From: Pseudomonas sp. G.S.17
GTDB lineage: Bacteria > Pseudomonadota > Gammaproteobacteria > Pseudomonadales > Pseudomonadaceae
Length of the DNA stretch: 64,000 nucleotides
Assembly: GCF_038096165.1 (NCBI RefSeq)
Contig: NZ_CP151076.1
Span: 3,035,501 to 3,099,500, forward strand
Direction: 5' to 3'
The position numbers were made by a program, and so were the translations under genes. Positions 54,278 to 63,591 of this stretch are shown here, piece after piece. The notes beneath the pieces were generated by a model. It was not told the origin of the DNA, did no database searches, and worked only from the letters and a program-made list of their open reading frames with translations. Within the stretch, counting starts at the first letter, position 1. Every line of letters begins with the position of its first letter.

Positions 54278-55720
54278 CTAGGATTCAACATCATCGATGG
54301 ATATTGGCAGCAAGGCATGTTGAATACTTTTGGTCTGCGGATCGTAGTAGGCCTGATAGAAGTCAAAACCTTCACGGCCTTCACGTATACAGTGGGCCTT
54401 TATGATTCTCATCGCTTTAAGCTTGTGCTCTAAAGGCGTCCTGATCCCGAAGATAATCCCTGAGAGGCTTGAAAACTTATATTTCAATGTCCGGCTTTTC
54501 TTGTCTGAAAGATCCATTCCAGAATTCAGCACTAAACGATATTCTTTCTCGGACTTCCATTGAGGCAGCTTTGAAGTCAAAGCCAGATAAAATTCATACC
54601 AGTGCTGCTTTCTAAAGTCACTGGAGTCAGTCTTATACCATTCGCTTTTAGTGCTCAAATAATTATTGCCGTCATTATACCAAAAGCCACCCAGCGCTTC
54701 GTTTGGAACATTGCCTAGCGATCTAAAGAAATCAATCTCTGAGTGTTCTCGGTCGTAGCGTACCTCTTTGAACCGCATGCTCTGAAAACTGAAATCTATA
54801 TCTCTGCCTCTGCCTCCAAGGCCAACTGGCTTGTTTATCTCCATCGACAATTCGGAGTCTTGAGCAGATACGAGATACTTTAAGCATATTCCCTTGTGGT
54901 TGTCTCCGTAGCTACCCCATATTGCCGAGTTGTCACACTCTTTCATGAAACAGGATATATACCACTTGGGATGCATCAGAACTTCGATTTGATCTACGTA
55001 CCTAGGCGCAAAACCCTCAGTAATTTCCTTGAGTATAGCGACGTGAGATTCCAAAGCATTGGCAGTTTTTATTTCAAGAGCTGAAAAGTTAAGCGCTATT
55101 TGTCTGTAAGTGTGAAAATTTCTGCCGACGCCGCCGTGCTTCTCGATTTGAGCGATTAGGGGTAGATGATAATCACAGTCAACCAGAGGATCAAACGGGC
55201 CCTCTGCATGCTTAATATTCGTCAGTTGGTGTCTTTCATTCACTGTAAGGACAATAGATAGAAATCTAGAGTGTAATCCAATCAAGTAGTACGACAGTTG
55301 AGGCTTGTAATGCTTATTCTCATCTTTCGCAAACGCAATTGCATATGCTTGAAAGATTTCATCCGCTCTCAGCAGCTCATCCATTTCTTGGTATGTAGCA
55401 AGCTCAACACCTTCAAGTTGCAAAGGGTAAATTCCAACTGGAAGCTCCTTTGGCAAAGGATGCCCATAACGCACGTCATTAAGTTGCCAACTACGAAATG
55501 CCAATACCAACAAGTAATGTCGAAATAGATTTATCCAGACGATTCTGTCGCCTGACCAATAGACCTCACGGTATCCCTCCAGTGGGTCATTCAACTGTTC
55601 AGGAGGGGCAAAGTAAATCTCGAGCATTTCCAGCTCGCCAGGTACAGCGGGCTCACTGTTAGTGCTGTCCTTTCCAAGTAGACGGTCTGCCGTCCTGAAT
55701 CTGTAGAGATGTCGCTCCAT
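54278..55720 (-). CDS. DUF2971 domain protein
   Basis: The 480-residue product has the DUF2971 order: L-Y-R-F-R near the start, I-Y-F-A-P-P-E-Q-L-N-D-P-L-E-G (about residues 35-50), then W-Y-I-S-C-F-M-K-E-C-D-N-S-A-I-W-G (about 255-275) and E-K-E-Y-R-L-V near the end. It is longer than many members. The biochemical function is not established; the family is frequent in accessory regions. The gene is AT-rich. Confidence 0.8.
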   Translation of the reverse strand: MERHLYRFRTADRLLGKDSTNSEPAVPGELEMLEIYFAPPEQLNDPLEGYREVYWSGDRIVWINLFRHYLLVLAFRSWQLNDVRYGHPLPKELPVGIYPLQLEGVELATYQEMDELLRADEIFQAYAIAFAKDENKHYKPQLSYYLIGLHSRFLSIVLTVNERHQLTNIKHAEGPFDPLVDCDYHLPLIAQIEKHGGVGRNFHTYRQIALNFSALEIKTANALESHVAILKEITEGFAPRYVDQIEVLMHPKWYISCFMKECDNSAIWGSYGDNHKGICLKYLVSAQDSELSMEINKPVGLGGRGRDIDFSFQSMRFKEVRYDREHSEIDFFRSLGNVPNEALGGFWYNDGNNYLSTKSEWYKTDSSDFRKQHWYEFYLALTSKLPQWKSEKEYRLVLNSGMDLSDKKSRTLKYKFSSLSGIIFGIRTPLEHKLKAMRIIKAHCIREGREGFDFYQAYYDPQTKSIQHALLPISIDDVES

Positions 55721-55841
55721 GATTACCTCATTTGTACATCAGTTGAAAAAAGCTCTGCGAAGCCCATTTGCACTCAAGCCAATGTCATACTGCCAGCACT
55801 GCCGGGTTGGCCAGCTTGGGGTGGATCTATAAGATCCTCAG

Positions 55842-57284
55842 CTAGCCAATGGATTCCTCCGCAAGGTCATCCGATGCCTGGTGATGCACTGGAATATAGT
55901 AATATTTGTTGGTCGTTGCGTACTGATTCTCCAAAATACTCCTCGGACTCTGAAGATCAAATCTCATACGATTCATTAGTCCATCTCCTAGGTATCCTTG
56001 AATTCCCTGGTCGCTCATAGCCATTGCCATGGCTTTCCCGTCAACACGCATCGCTCCTATATCAGCGTTTTGGGGAGGTCGCGCCAAGGTAATCATGTTC
56101 GGATACAGTCTTCGTGATAATTCAAAAAAGCCCCTTGTGTTGAGGCATCCCATCACAATGATCTTCCCATTTATTATCTCCTCAATAAATTCAGTCGGCA
56201 TATTGAGGGATGGTAAAGGCCTAGCGAGCGCATCAAAAAAACTATCTGTCAGGTTGTATATTGGGTTGCTGCACTTCAACATGCTCATCCATGAGCTAAA
56301 CCCAACATATGCGAACTCCGGCTCTTTGTACATGCCAATGTAAAGGCATGAATCAATGACGCTTATTGCATATGTGCCATTCTCTTCCAGCCTCTTCCGG
56401 CAATCCAAGAGTTCCTTATTGTAGTATTTTATCTCGCACTTGGTTTCCGTAATCTTTACTTTTCTGCCAGTTAATTGATCGTACCCCTCATTCGTCTTCA
56501 GTGTTGATGACAGGTTCTTCGCTCGATCAGCCTGATTTTTAGTTCGCTTGTACTGCTGCTTTTCAGATCTAGTAAAATCCTTGGTGAGGATTGTTTCTGC
56601 CAATTTACAGCCAAGTCCTTCTGAGTGCTCCATGACATCAAGCAATACCTTGCTTTTGCTGCCGCTTTTAACCTCGACGAACGATGTTCCTTGAATACTT
56701 TTAAGTGCGATGTCTCCATGATGAACGAATGTAGTAAGATCCGCCATGATGGCTATGGTCATAGGGCATTCGTTATATTGGTCTATGACCTCTTGGATAT
56801 CTTCAATATTTTTTATAGAGAGATTATCTCCATGTTTTTTCATGGGCAATCGCCTAATTGTTGACTGCTCATCAAAAAGCATATGCCAAACAATAGAGTC
56901 GACAAACCTGCGAAGCATGTTGTTTTCAAGGCTTAGCTTTTTTATTTTCTCAATTGTATTGGATTTCTCGACTGAGTCCTTTCTTATATGGAAGTCACTT
57001 TTCTGCGCTTCGAGCAATGATATCTCGGAGAGGTTTTTACAGACTTCTATTGCTATGAGTTTTTGTGCTAGCTTCCAGCCATCATGCACGGCGGAGATGA
57101 ATTCTTGATAGTTCTCACGGTTTTCGCGTGACGGAATCATTTTGTAGATCCCATTTCCGCGAATTAAGTGCAACAGCCTAACCATCAGCGTTTTGGTGTC
57201 ACTCTCTATTAGCATCCCTAGCCGGAGGAAACGGTCAAATCCAGGCGGGGCCTTTATCTTCTCACTATCTTCTGTTTCCTTCAT
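55842..57284 (-). CDS. Hypothetical protein, candidate PD-(D/E)XK nuclease
   Basis: The 480-residue product has an I-M-A-D-L-T-T-F-V-H-H-G-D-I segment followed about 15 residues later by S-F-V-E-V-K-S-G-S-K (about residues 185-215), the D...E-x-K arrangement of a restriction-like core. The N-terminal 180 residues are helical and charged; the C-terminal part is unrecognised. The gene is strongly AT-rich. Its own start is the ATG at 57284. It probably belongs with the DUF2971 gene, 121 bases downstream on the same strand. Confidence 0.55.
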   Translation of the reverse strand: MKETEDSEKIKAPPGFDRFLRLGMLIESDTKTLMVRLLHLIRGNGIYKMIPSRENRENYQEFISAVHDGWKLAQKLIAIEVCKNLSEISLLEAQKSDFHIRKDSVEKSNTIEKIKKLSLENNMLRRFVDSIVWHMLFDEQSTIRRLPMKKHGDNLSIKNIEDIQEVIDQYNECPMTIAIMADLTTFVHHGDIALKSIQGTSFVEVKSGSKSKVLLDVMEHSEGLGCKLAETILTKDFTRSEKQQYKRTKNQADRAKNLSSTLKTNEGYDQLTGRKVKITETKCEIKYYNKELLDCRKRLEENGTYAISVIDSCLYIGMYKEPEFAYVGFSSWMSMLKCSNPIYNLTDSFFDALARPLPSLNMPTEFIEEIINGKIIVMGCLNTRGFFELSRRLYPNMITLARPPQNADIGAMRVDGKAMAMAMSDQGIQGYLGDGLMNRMRFDLQSPRSILENQYATTNKYYYIPVHHQASDDLAEESIG

Positions 57285-57352
57285 GATCTGTCAGTCTCAA
57301 TGAGTAAGGGATTTCAAATCGGCGGACATAGATTCAGGTGCTACATAGCCTA

Positions 57353-57372
57353 AAGGCCCCACTGGGGCCTTC
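57353..57372 (-). terminator. Rho-independent terminator of the MvaT-family gene
   Basis: An eight-base stem (AAGGCCCC/GGGGCCTT) with a three-base loop lies 19 bases past the silencer gene stop and runs into TTT on the minus strand. Confidence 0.75.
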
Positions 57373-57390
57373 ATTTGTACTCAAACAGTC

Positions 57391-57762
57391 TTACTGAGCC
57401 AACCAGGACTCAACTTCATCGCTGCCGTACTCTGTTTTCCACTCTTTCAGAATCTTGTGGTTGCCGCCTTTGGTTTCGACGACTTCACCGCTGTGCGGGT
57501 TCTTGTAGATTTTGACCTGGCGTGGCTTGCGGGAGCCTGCCTTGGATTCGGTGGCAGCAGGAGCGCGGCGAGTGGATGCCTGGGGGTCAAGGATGGCGAT
57601 GACGTTGCGCAGGCTGTAGCTGTATTCAGCGAGCAAGGCGCGCAGCTTGGTTTCGAACTCAACCTCTTTCTTCAGGCCTTCGTCACCTTTCATTGCTTCG
57701 AGGGCTGCCAGTTGCTCAGCCAGATGTTTTTCGAGTTGACGGAATTCAGCAAGACGGGACAT
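57391..57762 (-). CDS. MvaT/MvaU family silencer
   Basis: The 123-residue protein has an N-terminal coiled-coil (about 1-60) and the AT-hook-like C-terminal region G-E-V-V-E-T-K-G-G-N-H-K-I-L-K-E-W-K, as in MvaT and MvaU, the Pseudomonas counterparts of H-NS. It binds AT-rich foreign DNA and lowers its expression. It directly precedes the AT-rich genes at 53848-57284, so it may silence its own neighbourhood. It may be an island copy rather than the core mvaT. Confidence 0.92.
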   Translation of the reverse strand: MSRLAEFRQLEKHLAEQLAALEAMKGDEGLKKEVEFETKLRALLAEYSYSLRNVIAILDPQASTRRAPAATESKAGSRKPRQVKIYKNPHSGEVVETKGGNHKILKEWKTEYGSDEVESWLAQ

Positions 57763-57799
57763 GTAACACCTCAGAAATTAGTGCTGGCGGTTGCAGGAG

Positions 57800-58864
57800 C
57801 TGAGTGCAACACAGTTATTGAATTGAAGACGGGGCTGGATGATGCATACCCATGACCTCGGTAATCACTTCAATCGGGCATTTAAAACCGAATCGCTTAC
57901 GAGGGCGAATATTCATTTGATAAGAAATGGCATCCAACTCTTCCTGAGTGTGTCTCGACAGATCCGTACCCTTGGGCAGGTACTGGCGAATCAGGCCGTT
58001 GATGTTCTCATTACTGCCGCGCTGCCAAGGGCTATGCGGGTCACAAAAGTAAATTGCCACACCGGTTTTTTGCGTGATCTCAGCGTGTTTAGCCATTTCC
58101 CGGCCTTGGTCATAGGTCATGCTTTTACGCACCGCCAACGGCATGCTGTTCAGCGCCGCGCTAAACCCCTCCACCGCCGAAGTGGCGGTGGCATCGCGCA
58201 TTTTTACCAGGATCAAATACCCGCTGGTCCGTTCGACGAGGGTGCCAACGGCCGACCCATTGTCCTTGCCTTTGATCAAATCGCCTTCCCAGTGGCCGGG
58301 CATCTGCCGGTCTTCGATTTCCGGTGGACGCACGTGGATGCTGACCATTTCGGGGAGCTGCCCACGCCGGTCAACACCGCCGGAGCGAGGTCTTCGCGTA
58401 CTTTTCCCTTGGCGAAGGCACTGAATCAACTCCTTGCGCAATTGCCCTACAGGCAGCGCATAGATGGCGTTGTAGATGGTTTCACGGCAAACGTAGGCTT
58501 CTTCAAAGTTCATTTTCATAAGCCGCAGCTTGCCCGCGATTTGCTCAGGAGAAAAGCGCTCTCGGAGCAAGTGGATAACCAACTCGAAGCGATCGTTGCC
58601 CACCACCAGCTTTCTGGAAGGGCGACAGACTTTGCGCCTCTCACGGGTGTGAGTTTGTGCAGCAAGCGCGGCATAGCCCGTGCTGGAACATCGATTACGA
58701 CGAAGCTCCCGGCTAATCGTGGAGGGGCTACGGCCCAGCATCCGGGCGATTTCGCGCTGACTGAGATTCTGGTACTGCCCGACCTGAATCGTGGCGCGTT
58801 CTTCAATACTGAGTTCGGTATAAGACATGGCGGCACCTTACCTGAGGTGAGGTGTTGCACTCAG
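57800..58864 (-). mobile_element. IS30-family insertion sequence
   Basis: Perfect 13-base inverted repeats (CTGAGTGCAACAC at 57800-57812 and its complement at 58852-58864) flank one transposase gene. The element is about 1065 bp. No target duplication is evident at the edges. Confidence 0.9.
57815..58828 (-). CDS. IS30 transposase
   Basis: The 337-residue protein begins with the IS30 HTH (Q-Y-Q-N-L-S-Q-R-E-I-A-R-M-L-G) and has the catalytic W-E-G-D-L, T-Y-D-Q-G-R-E and S-P-W-Q-R-G-S-N-E-N DDE elements in order. Its length is normal and no lesion was seen, so it may be active. Confidence 0.95.
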   Translation of the reverse strand: MSYTELSIEERATIQVGQYQNLSQREIARMLGRSPSTISRELRRNRCSSTGYAALAAQTHTRERRKVCRPSRKLVVGNDRFELVIHLLRERFSPEQIAGKLRLMKMNFEEAYVCRETIYNAIYALPVGQLRKELIQCLRQGKSTRRPRSGGVDRRGQLPEMVSIHVRPPEIEDRQMPGHWEGDLIKGKDNGSAVGTLVERTSGYLILVKMRDATATSAVEGFSAALNSMPLAVRKSMTYDQGREMAKHAEITQKTGVAIYFCDPHSPWQRGSNENINGLIRQYLPKGTDLSRHTQEELDAISYQMNIRPRKRFGFKCPIEVITEVMGMHHPAPSSIQ

Positions 58865-58890
58865 TTTTTGCGGCCGCCGCTTAATAAAAT

Positions 58891-59289
58891 TCAAGAGCCG
58901 AAATCAGGCGGATCTTCATTGATGCTATAAACAGCAGATCCTACACCCAGCAAGCCGCCAAGACAGACGATAATCATTAGGTACTGGGAGTTGTATGCGG
59001 AAAAGATGCCACCGCCAATATAAGCCAGTCCAAGCAATGTAGCCAAGATTACGCTGATGATGAGTTTGCCCTTGGGAGCCATCCAGGCAGCAACCCAGAT
59101 TAAAACAGAGCATCCCATACCGTTCACGAAGGCTTCGCCGAAAGATCCAAACAGGGTCAGCTTATTCGGATCTCCGCTTGCCCAGATCCCATTAACCAGC
59201 CGAATCAGGAAAACCACAACCAGAGCAGCGAGCACTGCAGCAGGGAGAACAAGCAGCCATCTCACTGCCGGTAGCCTCAGGAAATTCAT
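58891..59289 (-). CDS. Membrane protein of unknown function
   Basis: The 132-residue product has four hydrophobic segments (about 10-33, 58-72, 76-95 and 102-120) and a short acidic C-terminus. No family recognised. It lies next to the IS30 end and stands alone. Confidence 0.55.
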   Translation of the reverse strand: MNFLRLPAVRWLLVLPAAVLAALVVVFLIRLVNGIWASGDPNKLTLFGSFGEAFVNGMGCSVLIWVAAWMAPKGKLIISVILATLLGLAYIGGGIFSAYNSQYLMIIVCLGGLLGVGSAVYSINEDPPDFGS

Positions 59290-59502
59290 AGAAACATCCT
59301 TGTGATTGATCGGCCATCATTATGCCATGGCTCACCGTGGCCCGGTATCAGGCGAGCTCCGTGGAGAGCCGGTCTGCGTTGTCTGCTAGGCTAAAGTCAT
59401 TCCTGAGCAACCCACGACGCTTCAGCTCGGCGTGGAGTCGGAGATCGGCTTATCCAGCTCCTGCAGATATCGAGAGTTTGTCATTTTGGAGCCGGTATTC
59501 CC

Positions 59503-59852
59503 CAGCTCAACGGCTGTGCGTTCTGCGTAGATTTGCATGTGAAAGAGGCCAAGATCCACGGCGAGCGCGAGCTGCGTCTTCACCACGTCGCTGTCTGCGT
59601 GAGTCGCAGCTGTTTTCGCCAGTAGAGCGGGCGGCGCTGGAGTGGACTGAAGCCCAGCCCTAACTGCCGCCTCATGGTTTTTCCAACAGCCTATATGCGA
59701 GCGCGCACGAACAGTTTTCCGAGCAAGAGCTGTCGGACTTGTCGTTCCTGATCGTCACCATCGATGGCTGGAATCGCTTAAATGTGGCGTTCCAGGAGGT
59801 TCCGGGCTCATCCGATGAGCTGTTCGGCCTGAACAAGGCCAACCTCAACTGA
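59503..59852 (+). pseudogene. AhpD/carboxymuconolactone decarboxylase-like, decayed
   Basis: The match opens at Q-L-N-G-C-A-F-C-V-D-L-H (the CxxC active site with the redox His), then moves to another frame after a one-base loss near 59591 (R-E-S-Q-L-F-S-P-V-E-R-A-A-L-E-W-T-E). It jumps again to A-R-E-Q-F-S-E-Q-E-L-S-D-L and ends at TGA 59850. The N-terminus is lost. It is convergent with the MocR remnant, a usual partnership. Confidence 0.75.
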
Positions 59853-60560
59853 GTAACTTGCTGATCCACGCACCAAGCTCCTCGCCTGGAGCAGTCGTGG
59901 CGCAGTTAGTAAAACTCAGGAGCAGACCTGACTGACGCTGCAATGATGCAGCCCTGCGCGACAAGGCTTGTAGCGGCATGCCCTTGGCCAGCACCTGTTT
60001 GGCCAGGGGCATGTCGCTTACGTCCTCCGGCAAACGCAGTACCAGGTGCATGCCGCCTGGCGAGCGTTCCACCTGCATCCCCTTCGGCAAACTCCGCTCC
60101 AGTGCCTTGATGGTCAAATTCCCGTCGGTGGTTGTACAGCCGGCGCATGCGTTGGATATGCAGAGTTAAATGTCCCTCAGCAATGAACTATGCCACCATG
60201 GCCTGGGTAATTGACGGTGATCCGACAGCAAACAAGGCCCTGCCTACGCGCTAGAATGCTGCCGCCTGCGCCTGCGGTACCACCAGATAAGCCAGGCGAA
60301 TATCGGGAAATAGCACCTTGCTAAAGGTGCCGGCATACAGCACGCGCCCATGGCGATCCAGTCTGGCCAGCGCTGGAAGTGGACAGCCGACGTAGCGATA
60401 CTCGCCGCCGTAATCGTCCTCGACAATCCATCCACCGGTGCGGACAGCCCAATCCAGTAGCAGCTGTCGGCGTGGCAGCGACAGTGCCATCGACAGCGGG
60501 CTCTGATGCCCCGGTGTAACCATGGCGACCTGAGCAGCCCGAGAACCCGCGATGGCGTGC
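59845..60560 (-). pseudogene. MocR-type (GntR/aminotransferase) regulator, decayed
   Basis: The minus strand shows aminotransferase-domain pieces: V-T-P-G-H-Q-S-P-L-S, W-I-V-E-D-D-Y-G-G-E-Y-R-Y, the PLP region T-F-S-K-V-L-F-P, then (after a stop at about 60251) T-L-H-I-Q-R-M-R-R-L-Y in a frame with an amber codon, and a frameshift to K-A-L-E-R-S-L-P. The N-terminal GntR HTH is missing from about 60560 on. It was probably the regulator of the convergent AhpD-like gene. Confidence 0.75.
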
Positions 60561-60725
60561 TCCATACTCACAGCAACCGAATAGGTTTGGTAGTCTCGTT
60601 GCGCTTTTTCAGCCCGCGTGGCGGTGTCAGTCGGCATGCGTTCTTGCTGGACAGTATTAATGGCACTGGGCTACCGTTCGAATCTTACGGACTTCACGGT
60701 TCACACCGGGCGTAGGGACACGGAC

Positions 60726-62543
60726 ATGATTGACGAACTGCAAGCCAGCAAATCCTGCTACTTCTATCGCCTAAAGGCGCCGATCACAGCTGTCGCGATC
60801 ACAGCCATGTTCCGGGCGATAAGAGGGGCCCAAACCTCCCCCTCGAACAACCTCTTCTCTTTCATACGGCAGGCCCAGGGGGCATCAACCTGGTCTGCTC
60901 TGTCCTTTCAATTCGACAAGAAGCCCGCTTTCCTGCCTGGCGCTAACGATGTGGTAGACCGGGTAACTGGATACCTGCTGATCGTCGAACACCGTGATTA
61001 CGTCGCCATCTTCAAATCTCAAATCGATGTTCCTGCTGAATTCGCCAGATGGCACCTGCAGCGTATCGGCGCCCAGGACGTTGATCGTGGACTCACCAGC
61101 AAAGAATCTGTATTTGCCCGGGTACGACTCCGGCACATGACGCTGTCTCGCTTTGCGTTGCGCAGTAAGACACTTGAGGGCGAGAACCTTCAAAACAACG
61201 TAGGCATGGCCTCCTCGGCTCGGTTTGCTCCACTAGGTTACAGTTTCACGGAAGCGGACGAACACTTCTCAACGACACCACGAACCGGGCGGATCTCGCT
61301 TCGGGCTGATCGGGCTGGCTACCTGGAGCTGGTGGATTATGCCTGCAACATCATCGACCGCCTGCACCCTCGCCCCGGCAGACCATCGTCCTCCTCGTTC
61401 CTCGCCGCTTTCGCGCGACCGCTTGAGCTATCGGATCTGACCGCCAACCCTACTCAGTTCGCCGTTGATACAGCCATCCTCGGACAGGCCATCTTTGACG
61501 AAAAAATCATCCGCTTGGTTAGGCGTGACGGAGTGGGCTATCGAGAGCTGCCTAAGGCTGAGGTCGACTTGATACTCGCAGAGCTGACAGATGTTCTGGG
61601 CGTTGCCAAAAATGCCGCTGGAAAATTGCTCGTGTCCCAGATTGCGGCAGGCATCGAAGTGGGCGAGGTCGCGATCAACAAAACGCGTATCGCGTTGAAA
61701 CGCCTGGCGCTGCCTCTGCTCGCCGATGTCTACGTAGAAAATACCCAGGTAGCGCTCGGGACGGACGAAGATCGCGTGCTGCTTAAGCAATTCATTGACA
61801 AAGAGGACATATTCATCGTCCTGTTCGACCAGCCTCGCTTTGCCTATCTGGACGGCAATCTCTACCAAGACGATACCTTGGTAAACGGTGGCTCTCAGTT
61901 CTTGGGCTATCTCTTCGGCAATGCAGAGCTGGCAACTATCACGGATGAAAAAGGCGCCTTCACCGCTGCCCATCATACGTTCGACCCTGACTCCACGTTT
62001 GGCGCGGTACTGTCCACGATCGCCCCGGAGGACAATGTCATGGTCTGTGATGACCTCGGTGATGAATGGGCCGATTTCATCGGTTTTCGAACGGATGCAG
62101 CCTCTCCGAGAATCACCTTCTACCATGCTAAACACGGCGACTTGACTCTCGGAGCTAGCGCATTCCACGTTTCTGTCGGCCAGGCCATCAAAAACTTGGG
62201 CAATCTTAATTTGCCCGCTCCGGCCATGACCAAGAAATTCGCTCGATGGAACCGGATGTACACGAACAACCGGACGAGGACTCGTATTCACCGCACGTGT
62301 AGGGGCACTCCGGCTGAATCCATAACTGCGGTTGAGTTCTGCAGGAACGCCCCTCACACCTTTAAGCGAGTCGCCATCGTAACCTCATCGCTGAGCAAAG
62401 CGGCTGTTGAGCAGGCCTTCAGGGATATTGCGGCGGGCCATACCGCCAGCCCCTACTTCGTCCAGCTTTATTGGTTGCTGTCGTCCTTTTTTGCTGCCTG
62501 TACCGAGGTCGGTGCTTTCGGATGTGTGATCTGCCAGGAATGA
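60726..62543 (+). CDS. Large protein with candidate C-terminal nuclease core
   Basis: I place the start at ATG 60726 (M-I-D-E-L-Q-A-S-K), giving 605 residues; upstream codons overlap the decayed MocR region. The N-terminal 350 residues are of mixed alpha/beta composition without recognised motif. Around residues 440-485 there is C-D-D-L-G-D-E-W-A-D-F-I followed by I-T-F-Y-H-A-K and S-V-G-Q-A-I-K-N-L, similar to the D/E...H-x-K core seen in some helicase-associated nucleases. It leads a plus-strand set with the next two genes. Confidence 0.5.
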   Translation: MIDELQASKSCYFYRLKAPITAVAITAMFRAIRGAQTSPSNNLFSFIRQAQGASTWSALSFQFDKKPAFLPGANDVVDRVTGYLLIVEHRDYVAIFKSQIDVPAEFARWHLQRIGAQDVDRGLTSKESVFARVRLRHMTLSRFALRSKTLEGENLQNNVGMASSARFAPLGYSFTEADEHFSTTPRTGRISLRADRAGYLELVDYACNIIDRLHPRPGRPSSSSFLAAFARPLELSDLTANPTQFAVDTAILGQAIFDEKIIRLVRRDGVGYRELPKAEVDLILAELTDVLGVAKNAAGKLLVSQIAAGIEVGEVAINKTRIALKRLALPLLADVYVENTQVALGTDEDRVLLKQFIDKEDIFIVLFDQPRFAYLDGNLYQDDTLVNGGSQFLGYLFGNAELATITDEKGAFTAAHHTFDPDSTFGAVLSTIAPEDNVMVCDDLGDEWADFIGFRTDAASPRITFYHAKHGDLTLGASAFHVSVGQAIKNLGNLNLPAPAMTKKFARWNRMYTNNRTRTRIHRTCRGTPAESITAVEFCRNAPHTFKRVAIVTSSLSKAAVEQAFRDIAAGHTASPYFVQLYWLLSSFFAACTEVGAFGCVICQE

Positions 62544-62625
62544 CCGGGCAGGTTTAGAGTCGCTCATTACCGCCCAATTGGCAGCATTAGCCTTAAATTC
62601 TTTGCCTGCGAGAACCGTTTTGCGT

Positions 62626-63567
62626 ATGAACCAAACTCAATACCTCGCCGGACAGGTCAGCGATTTCGCAGATTGGTTAGCAAGCCGACTGAACGGCGCG
62701 CCTATCCATTTTTCAGCCCCTGACACTGCGTCTTATGTTCATCTCCACCATGCATTGAGCGCGTACCAGTGGCCACCCAGAGCTAAAGCTCCACTTCCAA
62801 TATCGGCTCCAGGATTCACATATCGACATCCTGTCGTACCTCCGCTGCTGCGCAACAGCAACCTGGCCACAAACGCTGCTGTTCTAGCAACGCTACAGCG
62901 TGAGCTCCGTAAGGCTTACAGCGGAGGCACGGCCAACCCGCTTGAGCTCGCAGGTGTAGTGGCTGCGATATTTCATTGGGGAGGCGTCTACACAAGCAAA
63001 GGGAACAAACCCTGGTTGCTTCAGAATCACCTTGCGTTACACACCGTGCTCCGCGGCGTTGAGCTCGACCACTCGCGAGGGGATGACACCACAACGATCG
63101 CTGGCCTGCGCTTCAACTCTGGGATGACCAAGGTCTACTCCCTGTTGATCGATGATTTCATCATTTACGACAGTCGTGTCGCAGCTGCTTTGGCCTGGCT
63201 GGTACACCGCTGGTGGGTAGTCGACCTGAGGAAGTCGGTGAACAGCTTGCCACCGTTGCTGAGATTCGGTTGCTTGCCTGGGAACGGAAAAATGGCGCCT
63301 TTTAGGAACCCAGACAAAGCCGTCTTCAACACGCTGAGAAGCAATCCCGCAGAGCATTATATGTGGAACGTGAGGGCCAATTGGCTGTTAGGTGCTGCTT
63401 TTGCCAAGGCCAATCGCCCCGTCAATTTCCCGGATCTCCGATCGGTAGAAGCCGCGCTCTTCCAGATGGGGCTGAAGGTTTCGTCAACCAAATCAGGCCC
63501 GCCTAACTGCTGTCGCAGTCGCGACGCCTCTTCGGTGGCTTTATTGACACTCAGTGCACTAGCGTAA
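62626..63567 (+). CDS. Hypothetical protein with helix-hairpin-helix-like region
   Basis: From ATG 62626 the product has 313 residues. Residues about 165-195 read F-N-S-G-M-T-K-V-Y-S-L-L and then D-D-F-I-I-Y-D-S-R-V-A-A-A-L, which resembles the HhH and catalytic region of a DNA glycosylase, but only faintly. The gene follows the previous one by 82 bases on the same strand and probably shares its transcript. Confidence 0.45.
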   Translation: MNQTQYLAGQVSDFADWLASRLNGAPIHFSAPDTASYVHLHHALSAYQWPPRAKAPLPISAPGFTYRHPVVPPLLRNSNLATNAAVLATLQRELRKAYSGGTANPLELAGVVAAIFHWGGVYTSKGNKPWLLQNHLALHTVLRGVELDHSRGDDTTTIAGLRFNSGMTKVYSLLIDDFIIYDSRVAAALAWLVHRWWVVDLRKSVNSLPPLLRFGCLPGNGKMAPFRNPDKAVFNTLRSNPAEHYMWNVRANWLLGAAFAKANRPVNFPDLRSVEAALFQMGLKVSSTKSGPPNCCRSRDASSVALLTLSALA

Positions 63568-63591
63568 TATTAAAGAATAGAATTTATAGAC

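Noticed and set aside
60618..60725. N-terminal extension of the 605-residue protein
   Set aside because: These codons are on the opposite strand to the MocR remnant region and lack a ribosome site. The ATG at 60726 is the better start.
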